Part shown: in pieces, positions 1 to 13,700 of the stretch
Layout of the letters: each line of letters opens with the position of its first letter
Numbering within the stretch: position 1 is the first letter of the stretch
Source of the DNA: Certhia americana
Taxonomy: Eukaryota; Chordata; Aves; Passeriformes; Certhiidae
Assembly (NCBI GenBank): GCA_018697195.1
Contig: CM031858.1
Location: 133,495,715-133,559,714, forward strand
Length of the DNA stretch: 64,000 nucleotides
Direction of reading: 5' to 3'
Made by a program: the position numbers and the translations under genes
The notes under the pieces: generated by a model
Seen by the model: the letters and a program-made list of their open reading frames with translations, nothing else
What the model was told of the DNA's origin: nothing
The model's database searches: none

Positions 1-203
1 GCAGTGGGCCATAGAAAAAGGGCCAAATGATGTGCAATGTGAGGATGAAAGTGCCACAGGGAGGTAGCCTGCTCTCGCTGTGGGACTGTACCACACCTTG
101 CATCACTGACGCTACCACAAAACGTGGCAAAATAGAGGGATGCCAGAGCCAGCTGCAAAGTGCTCCTCAGTGTTAATGACCCAATTCCATGTGTCCCTAC
201 TAG

Positions 204-370
204 GTCTTCTGGAGGATGGGAAATTAGCTCACCCAGGTGTATCTACAGCGTCAGCCACAGCTGGAATGAACGCTGAGAAGAGGAATAACTGTGGCTCTCA
301 GTGTGCAAACCCCACAGTCCACAGCACGGGAGCCACAGCACAGAGACAGAATGGCTTCAGGACCACAGAG
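204..370 (+). CDS. BAALC: BAALC, penultimate coding exon (partial gene)
   Basis: BAALC (brain and acute leukaemia, cytoplasmic) is a small membrane-associated adaptor, lipid-anchored through its N-terminus and reported to act in MEKK1/ERK signalling. That N-terminal exon lies before this window. The exon follows a CTAG acceptor ending at 203 and stops before a GTATGA donor at 371. It begins with two bases of a split Gly codon and then encodes 55 residues. They align with the middle of human BAALC from my memory of that protein: LLEDG near the start, then EKRNNCGSQCANP (human EKKTNCETQCPNP) and QRQNGFRTTE at the end (human QKQNGLQTTE). The exon ends in phase 0, which fits the terminal exon at 5475. 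The middle is less conserved than these three blocks. Identification is strong because two separate exons match in order, strand and phase, upstream of FZD6 as in human. Confidence 0.9.
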
Positions 371-1693
371 GTATGATTATAATTATGTTCTCTAATGCCC
401 AGCACTAGCTTTAACCAGGTCTAAGTTACTTCTGTGGCAGCCTTTCTCTTTGCAGTGAAATTGTATTTAATGTCTTGAGATACGAGAAAATGGTGCCCTG
501 TTGCACTAGAGCCATGGCATGATTGAACTGAGCACCTCTGGCAATGCCTCATGCCTGAACAGCCACAGAATTGATGCTTTGTTTGTCAGTCAAGCACACA
601 CACTTGCTACCGTTAAAAAAGCCCCCACGTTCGTTTCTTTCCAACTCAGTCCAGCTATGGCATGTATCATGCAAACTATTTAGATTAATTATCCGAAAAA
701 GAACATGTTTTTCCTTAATTGCTGTTCTGCTTAAAATACTGGCACTGCATGAACCCTGGTTCATTCAAAGCTGGACATGAAGCTTGAAAAAGTCAATGGG
801 TGTCTTTTCAGTAACTTCAGTAGGCTTTGGATCAGACCCTCCTTCCTTTTCCCCCTCACTTATGTGTTGTGTACATTGTATACATTGTAGGAAAAAGGTT
901 CTGGGGCTATACCAAAGACCAGCCTTCTGTCATAGCTGCCTACCCACCCACCTGCCTCCTACAGGTTTCCACTTGCTGCCCTGTTTGCATAGCAGCTGCT
1001 GAGATGCTGCAGATTAAAGAAAGCCAAAACCTATGGCTGGTTTACTGCTTCCTTCGTTTCTCACAGGAGGTGTTATGCAAAAATTCAGGGAAGGGAGAAA
1101 ACACTTCTTTGTTTTCTGGGTTATCTGCAGATGTAAGATAAAGGCTTTTACATGGTTGTTGGCATTTCTCAGGGAATCTCAATTCCTACTTCAAGAAGTT
1201 CTTGCCATGCTGTTGTTGCTGCTTCCCCTACTTTTTCAGGGGGGCCTCCTCTTACTACAGTATCATCTAATTTCACATCTAGGGAGAGTGATACTGTAAA
1301 ACTTTGGCTATCACACGCAGAATGTGCAGTCATGTGTGAATGTTTATATCCCTGTGGGAATCTGTCAAAGGTACACCACACTCCCTTCTGGGTTAGCATG
1401 AATTGAGCCTTGAGGTGTTCCCAGAGTGGAATCATAAATAACATCTTTTACATCTAGTTTTGCCCTCCGTGAATAGGATACTCCCTGAATTTGCATTACC
1501 AGTTCCATAAAATTTGGCACAGCAGTAGTTAAAGGTTAAATAATTTTTCTGGTATTGGCATTCAGTCTCCTGCAGACAACAGTGAGTGGCCACTGTCCCT
1601 TTGGCTTTTTCACCATTCTCCAAGGGATACAATTTGTGTTCTTATCTGTACAATGCTGGCTGGATTGTCACCCCTCTTAAGAATAATTCTTAC

Positions 1694-2013
1694 CTTTTCT
1701 TCTAGTTTTTGCTTTATCACCTGTTCTTTCTGTAACTGTTTATGCAGCTGCACAGTTTCCAAAGATAGTAACAATATAGTTGTTTTCCTGCCCTCTATTT
1801 CCTCTCTCAGATTTTGTTTCACTCTGCTATGTTTTTTTCTACCTAATTTCTCCAATAATTGTCTTTCCCTATGCTCTGCTGAAGTGAGTAGAATCTTAAA
1901 ATGATCTTTCTCAGTTACAACTTGTTTTTGAGTTTCTAATCTTTCTTTTATTTCCCTCTCAAAATCCAGTGATGACTTTAGTACTCCATTTTCTGATTGC
2001 AAAGCAACATGTT
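1694..2013 (-). pseudogene. Isolated antisense coiled-coil exon-like open frame
   Basis: On the minus strand an open frame of about 106 residues has strong coiled-coil character, rich in E/K/Q/R with leucines in heptad spacing (for example ALQSENGVLKSSLDFE near its start, LHKQLQKEQ and KQKLEEK near its end). It ends exactly at a good splice donor, AAAAG|GTAAGA, at 1694/1693. A possible acceptor TCTAG precedes it at 2014-2017. The frame reads on past the donor to a stop at 1610-1612. The SEN-x-x-L-K and E-x-x-x-ERLE spacing recalls the coiled coil of the ANKRD26/CCDC144 group, but that is from memory and weak. It lies inside the BAALC intron in opposite orientation, and no partner exons were found nearby. 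It may be a stray exon of a fragmentary duplicated gene, or a pseudogene. It has no internal stop over the exon-like part, so decay is not proven. Confidence 0.35.
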
Positions 2014-3027
2014 CTAGATATGATATATTCAAGGGAAGAAGGACTCTGATTCCCTTTTGTGTGTAAGATTAGTGAGCCTCCAATACTGCACAAATAATTT
2101 CTTTGTCTTTCCAGATTTTTTTGGCCATTCCTTGCCTGTCTGGGAAGGAGCACATTCATACTTCAGTAATTCTAGTACGCAATTCTGCTGACTACACCAA
2201 TTCTTCTGTCATGTAAAAAAATTAGGGAAGGGAGATTCCCCCTTTTTCGTGTTGTCTGCAGATGTTGTGGGCCTGGGGACCTTCCCTTTCCTACTCAGCA
2301 TTATCTGCCTGTCTAAGATCCTTCACAGACAATATTTTAGAGTTACAAGTCTGGCACTCTGAGTCTGGTGAGGTGCCAGAGGCACAGTGTGGCAGCACAG
2401 TAAATCTGGTCATGACTACAATCCCTGATGCAAAACTGGCATGCACTGCACTGTAAGTCTGGGCAAATTCAGCAAGGCTCCACATCCACAAATAGTGCAA
2501 TTTCTTGTACAAACTGCTGTTGATAAATGCACTGATTTCAGAATGCATAAGCAATAGTATTACTGGGTAATCCAGGCATCCCCACGGTGGAGGAGAGACT
2601 ACAGCATGTTGACCATCCCAGGACACAAAGGCAGAGTCTCCTCTGACCTTCCTCCCCTGTTAAGTCATATTTATATGATTTCCTTTGAGGATGGGGGAAA
2701 AAAAATGTTTCAGTTGACATAGTTTCACACTTAAATGGTGTTTGAATGACTTTATATGCATGTAAAGATTGTACAGGTTTTACTTTGTTAGCACACGTGG
2801 GGCATGAAAAGGAATATGTATTTTCAAGTCCAAGCAAATGTCAGCTTTTGGTCACCATTTGAGTCATTCCTTTGGTTTAATTCCTGCTAGCTGCATTGTT
2901 TTAAACAGAGAATGACTGCAACACCTCTGTGTAATTCTTCTGTGTCTTGCCCCTCTCAGACATGAAACAAGCTCCCCTGGTGTCTCTGCTCCTCAGGCAT
3001 GCACAGTTTGCTTCTGCTGAATTACTG

Positions 3028-3063
3028 CCAAAGTGGGCACTCCTCCAAAGTGGGCACTCCTCC
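3028..3063. repeat. 17-bp direct duplication
   Basis: The sequence CAAAGTGGGCACTCCTC occurs twice in immediate succession within the BAALC intron. This is typical of small replication-slippage events, and no function is apparent. Confidence 0.7.
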
Positions 3064-4380
3064 TCGCTGAGCTTTGTCTTTTGATATTTTTCCACAGAAA
3101 GTGCCTCAGCACAGCATGTAGCAAAATGCTACACAGGCTTCCCATAAGAAGTTGTCCCATCTTGGGAGTTACAGCCTTAAACCAAGAGGTCTGAGCAAAT
3201 GAAAAAGGGAATTTGGATTGAACTTCACCTTACATTTGATAACACACAACACATCAGTACTTGTCTATTTATTTTATACCTCCATTGTATTATTATCTTT
3301 TGTATTGCTACAGTACAAAGATATTCCCAGGTGATATAAAAGATACTACTGTATCTTTTCATGAGATACTGCACCTCCAGGCAGACAGGGGCAGATTCCA
3401 TAGCAGCATGACATCTAGAGCCATGGGATTTCTGTAAATGAAAAGCCCAAATGCTTTTCATAGCCACTAGTCCACAGAGAAATTTTAATTGGTGAGGTTG
3501 GATATGGTTGAACAGAACTACATAATTATCAATCCGATTTGAAGAAAGACTTGGTCACGATTGATAATTACAGCATGTACCTGTCCTACTGTTTGAGAAA
3601 ATTGTCTAATTCTGTAATTGAATGGGAAATTACTTCTGTACTGCACTTAGTAGGAAGTATGGGCAAATTCCCACAACATGGTAATAATGTGAGTGTTGAC
3701 TGTAATGGTTCTACTCAGTGAAGTGTGGGTTCCTGCCCCGAGGCCCCATGACTTTGAAGATATCCTCCTGCATTTGCTAGCTGAGATACATTCAGTAACA
3801 GGTATCTGTGCTATTGCAGCTCAGTGTAAAGAAAATTTCTGATGATGGATAAAGCATTTACATTATTCTCCACATCTAGTGCAGCTGCATAGAAAGGAAG
3901 CTGTCTAAATTTCTTATAGTCAAAAAAGAAATATATATGCCTAGAGAGAACGTGTGGTGTCTAATTTAGGCCCCAGCTCTACTCTGCCATTCTGCATCTC
4001 TGCTTTTCCACTGTTTAGGGAACCATAAGAACCTTAAGTTTAGATGCCTAGAGTTGAAAAGGTGATTATCCCTTGGAGCTCAAAATGTGCTCATTTTATT
4101 TACCTGAACATTCACATTCACTAGTTTTCCTTTTATGTCGACCTGCTACAGAGTACAGTGCAATGCAGCACATGGTGCTCTTGGAAGACTTGGGGTGTGC
4201 CATCAGGCTGTGGGCTAGCAGGAGATAAATCAGGTCACCTCTCTGTTTCTCCCTTTCTCCTGCATCAAGCTTTAAAGCAGCCATCTGCTTGTGCTGTTAA
4301 AAGGGAAAAGGTTTGACACTGACTGTATCTGGGAAACTTTAGTATTCTTTCATGATGGTAATGTCAAAACTATTTAAAAG

Positions 4381-4402
4381 ATGATGATGATGATGAAGAT
4401 GA
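4381..4402. repeat. (GAT)n-like microsatellite
   Basis: A short run of GAT/GAA trinucleotides in the BAALC intron. Confidence 0.7.
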
Positions 4403-5474
4403 TAAGAAGGTAATAAAGAAAGGAGTGCTAATACTAGTGAAGTTAACAGGTTGGTCAGCCAGCTCTCCCAAAAGAAGGTGGTATCCAGATGATGTCCCTG
4501 ACTGAAAATCTGAGTTGATTCTCATTATAGTCTTTGGCAAGTACTTGCATGAACAGTAGCACTGGGGGAGCAGATACCAAAGGAGCTGGTGTATTCAGGC
4601 TGCAAAAATGTGAAATAGTACACAGCAGCAAATTAACTCCAGGTGTTGCCCTGTGATATATATGAACCTTCCACTTATGTCAGGGTCTGAACTTTATCAG
4701 ACATTATTTCACCTGGCACTATTACCATGTAAATAATGCCTAATTTAGCAGACATTCCTTAAATTGAAAAATAGTCTCATGGAACACTGGCAATGCAATA
4801 ATCAAACCCACCTAACTCAGCTGTGTGTCTCTATCAGCCTGGATCTGGGTACGCTTTGTTAGATCTATCCAGTTTCCTGTGCATTATACTGCATTGCTTA
4901 TGGCAACAAGCAGACAGTCTGGGAGATGGAAAAACATAAATTTAAATTAGAGATGCACTTGCATGCCTTAGACAGACTGATTTTTTTGACTATTGAAAAT
5001 AAACTGATGAAGCTCTGAAAGGTATATATTGTGCATGGGTCTTGTATGCAGGCAGAAGTAAGTGTTACTTTAAAACTTTATTTTCACATCAGAAACATAA
5101 AACCAAATACAGAAAGTTCTGTCTCAGGCTAGTGACACACTACTCACTGTGACATCAAAAGGAAACTCTAATTTTCACTTCTGGACTGAAATCTGATTTA
5201 TTTGCCCTGCTTTTATAGTACACACATGCAGAGATGGTAATTATAGGCAAGCAGGTTGATCCAAAGCCTACTGACATCCACTGCCTTTGTAGCAGATATA
5301 AAAGCTTGTGTCCATGCTCATTGAGGAAGTTGCTCTGCATCACAATGCTGTGTGAAGGATGCTGGAGACTTTACGCTTATTAAGCAGGACTGTTTTTGTA
5401 AATGAGGGGTTAATCATCAATGACTCCTTCTGTTATCATCATGGAACTCACTGTACTATTTAAAACTCTCACAG

Positions 5475-5579
5475 AGTAAATGGGACACACAGAAAACATC
5501 CACACAAGAAGTCGCCATTAATGTTTCAAAAGGCAACAGACAAAGTGACAGAAGAAAAACAAAGAATTGTTCCAATTAA
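5475..5579 (+). CDS. BAALC: BAALC, terminal coding exon
   Basis: The exon follows a pyrimidine-rich acceptor ending CTCACAG at 5474 and starts in phase 0, as the exon at 204-370 requires. It encodes 34 residues and a TAA stop at 5577-5579. The end, including QEVAINV, SDRRKTKNCSN and the stop, aligns without gaps in its first 17 residues to the human C-terminus (KEVTINV ... RRITKNCVN, recalled). The first ten residues (SKWDTQKTST) are diverged from human AKRDAKRMPA. The match in length, phase and C-terminal residues makes this the true last exon. The 5.1 kb intron between the two exons is intact at both splice sites. The signalling activity of BAALC depends largely on the lipidated N-terminus, so the tail may tolerate change. 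Confidence 0.9.
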   Translation, partial: SKWDTQKTSTQEVAINVSKGNRQSDRRKTKNCSN

Positions 5580-6641
5580 TGAAGAAAATTGCAGGTGAGA
5601 ATGGAGTTAAAGAAACTTCACTGCACTTTAAATGTCAGTCACTGAAGACATGAAGATCTCTAGGTGTTCCAGGTTGAACACAGCAGGCAGCTGCTACTGT
5701 GTGTCTCCAGAAGCAGGTCTTGTTGAAACCAGCTGCAAGCACGGTAGGGTCTTCAGACATTGTTTGTCTAAAGCAGAGGCACTTCACAGACATACACAGA
5801 AATTCATTACATTTGTTTTTACTAACTTCTATGTTATCCCTTGTGTATGTCCTGTTCTGCATTGCTATTAACGTGATGCTGGATAATAAGGGGTACAGCT
5901 CATCACAATCAAAACCAGGAAATGAAGAAATGAATCTGTATTTTTAGTCATGAAGGGGTTTTGGATGTGCACATTCAAACCCATAGAGTTCATTTAAAGC
6001 ACTCACATTTTTAAAAACACAAACCTAGACATCTCAAGAAAGTGAGACTAAAGTCAAGTCTTCCACTAAATCTCTTTTCAACTATATGTAGGTTATATAT
6101 AGTTAAGTCATATAGTAATGGTTTTATATATAAAATTTTCAATTATTTAGTTTTAATTTATTGTTTGCATTGACATAATTTTTGTCTTAAAAATAGTTAC
6201 TTTCATATTGATCAGCCTTCCTTGAAGGTCTTAGTCTTAACTGGTAAGTAGAGTTATGGCTACTTGGTTGTTTTATAAATGCCCCTTCTATTATGTTGAA
6301 GCCCAGTCTGACATGGAAAGAAGTTACCATTAACATTGCATGAAAATAACCATAATTTTTAAAGTCATATTCGAATGTCAGTTCAAAAAATTAACTTTCT
6401 TTGATAAGATATAATTGGTTTACTGTGCAGAACTTATTTAATGTATTGTGAGCATCCTATACCACAGTACTCCATGATTATAATAAATATGTATCTAAAG
6501 GGAATATAAATGTTCAGAATAGTAAAGTCTAGGAATTAATTCAACATATTACTCCTTAATATGGAAGTAATAATAGATATTCTCTGTGAGTTTGCATGTT
6601 ATGAAGATAAAAGAGGTAAATTTATTTGCCTCCCCTATTAG

Positions 6642-6658
6642 ACATATATATATATATG
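6642..6658. repeat. (TA)n microsatellite
   Basis: A short TA run within the probable BAALC 3' UTR. Confidence 0.7.
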
Positions 6659-9043
6659 GATGTATGTATACTAGTATCCTTAAAGGGCCATTTAAAAGAA
6701 CTACTCAAAACAAGCAAACATGAATAAGATTGTGAACTGAACCCTAGTTTATTCTGTATTAGGATCATTTTAATAGCTTGCTGCTTAGGTGTGTTACTTC
6801 CCTTGTACAACGAGTCTATGCAATAGGAATTGTTTATTAATTACTCCAACAAAAAGGCAAACTGGAATACAGTGTTAGAGCCAGAATTTTATATACCATA
6901 GCATATTCTAAAACGATTTACTGGCAGAGAGTGCAGTATAAACTTGTATGATACAAGAAAGCTACAGAAAGTGAATAATGATCCTGATGAGTCTAAGGGT
7001 AAACAAGATTTTGAAGGAAGGCAAAAGGGGAGGTTTGTTGTGTAAGAAGCTATTCCAGAGATTGTGGCCTGGGCTGGGTATCACATTAGAGTGAGTAGAT
7101 TCAAGAACAAAGGAATCCTGCCAGTGGGATCATTTATTAGCTAAGAAATTATTTAGTGATGATGTACTGATCAGATGTGTCAAACAGCTTGGGTCACACC
7201 ACAGAAGGAAGCACACGAGCTGCATGGCACATGAAGCAGCCCTGGCTCATGCCAGCAGCCATCAGGGAGGCAGCTCTTGAGTCTTGTACTCCAGACATGA
7301 GATGTGACAGGACAGTTTGCAGGAGATGGCCTTGGCACACAATTATCTGGGCAACGCCACAGACCTTGCTCATGCTGACCTCATTCCCCATCAGGGTGGC
7401 AGCTGCAGAGTGGTGGATGCTGCCTGCCCTGGACTGCTCATGATTATATTCCTGAGCTGCTCCAAAATCCCTGTAACCTGTTTATATCCTGAAACTTAAT
7501 TTTATAACATTCAAAGATTGTATCCAACTTTTGTGGTAAAAGCCATGTATAGTAAGAAGCAATTTTATACACACTCCTCATGTAATACATTACTGTTCTT
7601 ATTCATCAGACAGTAACTGAAAAGAAATTACATGATGTCCAAGCTGTCTTCTTATTGCTTGATGTGCAAAATTCCAATGACCTTAATAAAACTAAGAGCA
7701 TGTTGTGGAGATGTGGATCTTGCCTCTGTACGCAGATTGGGATATACTTTCATTCATAAAGTATGTTTCCTTCTACTAGAGATAACCACCAGTAGAAACA
7801 ACCAATTTGTTTATAAAATAATATACCACTCTTTAGAAAATTTAAAGTCCTCATAATAGATTCACATGCTGGTTTTAGTGGAAGGAGCAAGCCCAAAGAA
7901 TCATCTGGACAGTCTCACTCCAGGCAGCCTTCTTAGAAATAAGGACTATGTTCTTTGAGCATCATCTTTCAAATATAAATGGCTCAAAGACATCAAGTAA
8001 GATAATCTTGTTAAAAGACATGGATTTTCAGATAAAGGACCTGTGGGCATTTCTGTCTTTTGTGCCAGGATTTTTGAAATATCATTTTCCCCAAAAAGAC
8101 ATTATTGCCACATAATTGTTTTGATGTCCCTTGGCTGCACATGAGGACTTCTACAGGTACACTGAAACAACACACTTTCTGCTGGAACGATTTGCCAACA
8201 GATGGTGAGTTCTCATGATTTATCTAATTGACTTAGATTAAGTTTTAAACAAAAAGGAACTTTGTTATGTTTCCACAATTCTAATACAACATATAAATAG
8301 GATTTTCCTATATATCTTAAAATGTCTTCTTCTACTGTGTGAGAAATTGAATAATTTGAAAAAAAGAGTATATTATCTAAAGAAGAGACAGAATTCACAG
8401 TTACCAATTCATCATGAGGCAAATTAATCTTCTGAAAGACTCAGTACAGCTTTATCTTGCACTATTCCTTCATCTTCTCACTCATGATTCCTTAATGTAT
8501 TTCATCATTTCAGCATCACTCTAGGACATTGACTGGAAGACACACAATTTTACTGTGTGACTTAAAATATTTTGTACTGACATAAATAGGAAACTATAAT
8601 TATTGTGCAAGCAATATATGAGTACTATGTTAAACATGCATTCTTGCTAGTCAAATGACTGAGATTTCATAAAAACCAGGACACAGTTATTTTTCATCTC
8701 CCTAGTATATTCATATACATAGTTATTTATTTGTGCATGTCTCTGCATGTGTATATTGTAATGTCTTTAATATGTACATCTGCAGTTCAGGCACAGTTTT
8801 TTGAGAACTTTTAATTTATTTGTAGTTCTAATACCCAAGTGTAAAATATTTTAATGTTTGAACTGAAATCTGTTTTACATGCCTTATGAAAAGAATGAGC
8901 TATATTATTTGTGCATAGAAATTGTATTTGAATAAGCAGGCTTAGTTTTATTTACAAATACATCTAAATTCAAACTAGACTAATGGGAACATTTTTGTAC
9001 TCTCTGCAAGTTAATGAAGATTGACACTAAATTTGAAAATGAA

Positions 9044-9049
9044 AATAAA
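9044..9049 (+). other. Candidate BAALC poly(A) signal AATAAA
   Basis: A canonical hexamer with a GT-rich downstream element around 9095-9115. It is the last strong signal before the intergenic region. Confidence 0.5.
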
Positions 9050-9065
9050 GAAAAATTTTTAAGTG

Positions 9066-10671
9066 TCTGTTTATTACTCCATGTATTTCACATTTCTGTG
9101 TTTGTGGTTAGGTTAGCTTTTAAAGTGAGATCAAAGATTGCAAAGGTGTAATGAACGGTTCCCACATCTGCTATTCATGGAATCAGAATATTTCTGTATC
9201 TGATGTCCTCAGGTTGTGGCTCATGGACTGTTTGGTCATATGAAAGAAGGTAAAATACATATGTTCCTATAGGAAATTGGTGTATTTGCCAAAGAGGTAT
9301 TATGAGGTCAGAATACAGTTGTATCTCTGTAATTCTAAATTGGAGAGTTTGTGGTTCCTGTCATGGCTAAATTGGAAGACTCTGGGAATCTGAGACGCTC
9401 CCTCTAGTAAGTTGCATGAGGCAACTACGAGGCAACTAGAGCACATAGCTAAAAAAACCTTCTTATTCCTGCCTGAACTGGAGAGCACAGGATGGAAAAG
9501 TAGCTGTAGTGTTGTCTGACCTTTGCCATAGAAATAAACTCATAACTTTTGCAGATGAAACTTCTTATTTTTTCCCAAATTGCATGAAATTTTCATTATA
9601 TTTTTCCTTACTACCAGAAAGACTCTTGTTGAAATATCATCCACATCCTAATTGTCTGTCCCCTGGGTGTTGCCTGGCAAGTAGCTTGTTCTCTTTGATT
9701 CCTGGCCAGGATGCTGACACAGCAACTGGTTTGTTTCCTCTGGAAAAGGAAGAATAGTATCAAAGGAATGGCTTTCAGATGTGCCCAAAAAGAAAAAGGA
9801 TTTAGGGACACAAGGAAGCCATAGTCCAGCAGTCAGGCATGTAACAATCCATGGGAACCCCACAAACAGGATGCTTCAAAATTTAATGGACTCTATTCCA
9901 CTTGTGCCTCTGGGTAATAGGTGCTGAGATGGCATTTCTAAAATTAATGCTTAGGAGGTGATACATGAGCTACATTAACATGTGCACAGCGTGTCCACAG
10001 TACTCTTCATTTCACAGTGAGGAAAATATTTTGAAGAACTCAATACATTGCAGTGTTTCAAAACTAAACCTTCATTTAAACCTCAGGCCAAGCATCCCCC
10101 ACCAGTGCCTTCTCAAGTGTCTCCTGTCCAGATTGTCTCACTGAAGCATGTGGAAAATGTGCTAACAAGAAATAAGATGCACTCTAAGATAGAGGGATGC
10201 AAGATCTCATTCTGTCCTGTTACCACCCTCTGGTTTTCAAATCCTTCAGTCTGAGTTTCACTTTTTTTTTTTTTCAGGTAGCTTGTGCATACTATTCACA
10301 GTTAAAAGTCATTCATCTGCCCTTTGGTAAACTAATGACAAAGTTGGGTCATTAATATAAGATAGAAAGTGAGCTGGTCCACCAAAAATTATATTTGTTG
10401 ACATATATCACTTAATCAAGATAAAATCCAAGTTTATTTGCAACAGCTCCTTGCTCAGAAAAACTCAGCAAACACTAATATCTGGGAAATACTGTAATCT
10501 TAATGGCAGAAATAAGATGTTCATAAGCAAGAAGGAAAAAGGGAGAATATAATAGCTTTTCATTTCTTTCTGGAGGATTGAATATCATTTAATTCCTGAG
10601 TGCAGAAAGTGGGATGCTGCTCTATATATCTATGCATTCAGGACTATATATAAATGATCTTTATATTATAT

Positions 10672-10710
<39 letters not shown>

Positions 10711-13700
10711 AAAACAAGTAGCTTTAGGTTACTGTGGGTCCCTGCTTGCGAAAAAAATGGGATTGAGAGAAAAAGAGAGAGAGTGGTGTCACAGGGCAGG
10801 ACTGAGCCATGCTGCCAGTTGTTTTAATTAGCTTTGCTTACACTCTTGCATTATAATCAGTATTATTCAGCTTTAATTTAATTTCCATTAACCTCTGCAA
10901 AACACCCACATATTTGGATACGGGGAAACAAGTCAGAGGTATTACTGCATGGATAGAAAAAACAGTTTGCTCACAGTCAAAAAGCAGCTTAAGAAAAGGC
11001 TCCATAGCTAAACAGCAGCCTATTCTTTACCACCTATGAAGAGCTGTCAAATACAGAAGCCATGGAATTATTTGTATTCATCTGTATCTGGTTTTACCAG
11101 GAAATTAAATATTCACAGTTTATGTGAATTCACATGTTCATGCAAGGCAGGTGGAACTTTCCAGGTCACACTCAGTAAGTGGCTTAATGTTCAGCTTGCC
11201 TGACTAAAGGACTGATTTGATCTTTAAATGCTGGGTGTTGTGGCCTGTCCACGTCCCTAAACCAGCCCTTCTGCAGTGCAGTAGCATCTCCTTTGTCCTC
11301 AAATTAGTTCTCTCCTAGAAAATTTTTTCCACTTTATTCAGACTATTAATATGACATATTTTTTTGCTGCATTTTATTATACACATTATTATATTATTGA
11401 GAGCATAATTTTACCAATGCAGACATGGGCCTGTCAAAACTAAAGCTCGTGATCACAACTGTCAAGCACAGGGGCAAAATTAATTCTCATTAACTTACTG
11501 AGCAGCCACAACTCCACCCAAGCAGTATCATCACCTCTGGGAACTGTTGGGATGTAGGGAGTTCAATATTAATGTACATGTATAGTGTCCTACACAAATG
11601 ATATTGATTATTCATATTTCTAAATCAAAACCATCTTTCAGATGAACTATTATGTTTAAAACCATTGTGGAGGCCAACACTTTATACCAATCTAGCTTGG
11701 ATTTCATATCTGATAAGGATTTTCTGTCCCTGGTCTGTGCCTGATATCTTTTGACAATATAGAGGAACAATCAACAAACACAACAGAATTACTTCCAGAA
11801 TATATACACCAGTATATTTTTTTTCTTTTTTCCAGCAAGAAATTGCTATCATCATTGCTGCTCATCTGTCTGCATGCTGTCTTTTCTTACAATGTATTAA
11901 TTACTTGCATTCATGGTGAGAAATAGTTTCTTATGCCTTCACCATATAGGTATTTTTAATTACTGTCTAATAAGCTCTTGCTGGTATTTCATGTTACAAA
12001 TGCATTTTGATCACAGGGTGAATTTATGCTGCCAAATTCCTTAGCTCCAATACCTGCTCCTGGATCCTAGTCCCAGACCATCTGCACTGCACACATGGCA
12101 CATGTGCATGTTCACCCCTGAAATAAACAACCAGTTCCCTCTGCAATAAAACTGTGCTGGTCCAAGACCTCCTCAGTTGCAAATTTATGATCTTTTCTTA
12201 TTAGCTCAGGATATCCTCATTCATGTCTGCTCAGTTCTTTTGGGCTGTTTCTCTTCAAATTCATGTGGGATTTATTCCACGTACTTGAACAGTCAGTGCC
12301 ACTCTGATACATTTCTGTGCTCTCAAGAACCTGTTGGAGATCTGCTAGAGCAAGTCCAGGTGACCACTTTTTTGACATGTGTAGTAGAATAAAATATATC
12401 TTGGCAGCGCTCTTGGACTGCCACTTGAACTCTTAGAAAACTAATAGCACCTTCCAGCTCTTCTGGGTATTTGGGATATCTTTGAGATCAAAAGAAATAA
12501 TGATTTCCATCTTCACATGACAGACAAGTTTAAGCTTTGCTTACCCCAGAGCAATTTAGTATAAACTTTTTCTACTCTATGATTTTCTTCCACGTGTCTA
12601 AAATAGTTCAAAACTCTGTGGGGATAGGTCTATGTGACATCTTTCTCCTTCCATTAACTGACCATTTTGGTTGCATTTACCAAAGGTAAGTTCTGATTCA
12701 AGAGACACTGATTTTCACTGCTATTAAGGCCACTGCATATCACATTGTCTACTTTGTCAGCATAAAAACTTTAAAGTGAGTATGGCTTATACACTCTATA
12801 AACTTTATATTGGCATTGTGATATCAAGTGACTTAACTGTGGGCTCAAATCAGTGGCCTTGTAGTTTTTCCTACAGTTTTGCTTATATAATTTTATACAA
12901 CATAAAAATAACTTTTCTATAATTTAAGACAATCTTTTATAAACATTTTTAATACAAATAATTACTCTTCTGTGCTCATTAGTGAACCTCTGGCTTCATT
13001 CATTCAATATGGATTATACTGCTGCTGTTCTTCTATTATAGTCTACAATCTAGAAGAAACCAGGTTACTTTACCACAAGTTAGTATGAAAGTAGAAAGCT
13101 CTAGTAAGGTTTGATTTTCTTCCCTTTTTATTGCTTTCAATTGCAGAAACAGGTTAAAACCAGCACTTCAACTGACACAGCTAGAGCTCCTGAATATAAA
13201 GCAAATTTAGATTCTTCCAAACTGGTAGAAATTAGAGAACTCCTTCCTGGCATTTGACAGTTTCCCTCACACAGTTCTTGTAGAGGTCAAACAAAAGCGT
13301 AGCTAAATTATTCACTTTACTCCCGGGAGTGTAGAAACCTTGTATTTGCAAGTGGCTGAGGAAAAGACACAATGCAATTGGCAGAGATGCAGAAACATGT
13401 ATATCTTGCCAGAAAAGGCACAGAGAGGAGAATGGAACGAGGGAAACATACAAATTACAAAATTATGAGAACATCAGTCCATTGGAAAAAAATCATTGTT
13501 CTAGTTATATCTGTGTAAATCAATACATTAAAATTTTTGATATGATAACAGAACTTGTTATTAACTTCTATTAAAATTAGTACCTGTTTTTAGAATTAAT
13601 TACTCCACAACACTTGCTTAAATGGTTTCACCTGAGTTTTCCTAAGGAAGTTGAATTCATTTGTTGCAAAATATAATGAGGCATGTGTTCATATAATGCA

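Larger units (their letters stand above)
371..5474 (+). other. BAALC: BAALC last intron
   Basis: This 5.1 kb interval runs from the GTATGA donor after the penultimate exon to the ACAG acceptor before the terminal exon. It is AT-rich intronic sequence. The only notable content on either strand is the antisense coiled-coil frame at 1694-2013, a 17-bp direct duplication near 3028-3063 and a short (GAT)n run near 4381. No further BAALC exon was recognised, although human BAALC has optional exons in this part of the gene. Confidence 0.8.
5580..9065 (+). other. BAALC: BAALC 3' UTR (end inferred)
   Basis: After the stop codon the sequence is AT-rich, has no further recognisable exon and contains several AATAAA hexamers (6482, 7685, 9044). 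The one at 9044-9049 is the best candidate for the main poly(A) signal. It lies in an A-rich context and is followed within about 60 bases by GT-rich sequence (CTGTGTTTGTGG), as expected of a cleavage site. The hexamer at 7685 would give a UTR of about 2.1 kb and may be an alternative. The end position is inferred, not observed. Confidence 0.5.
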
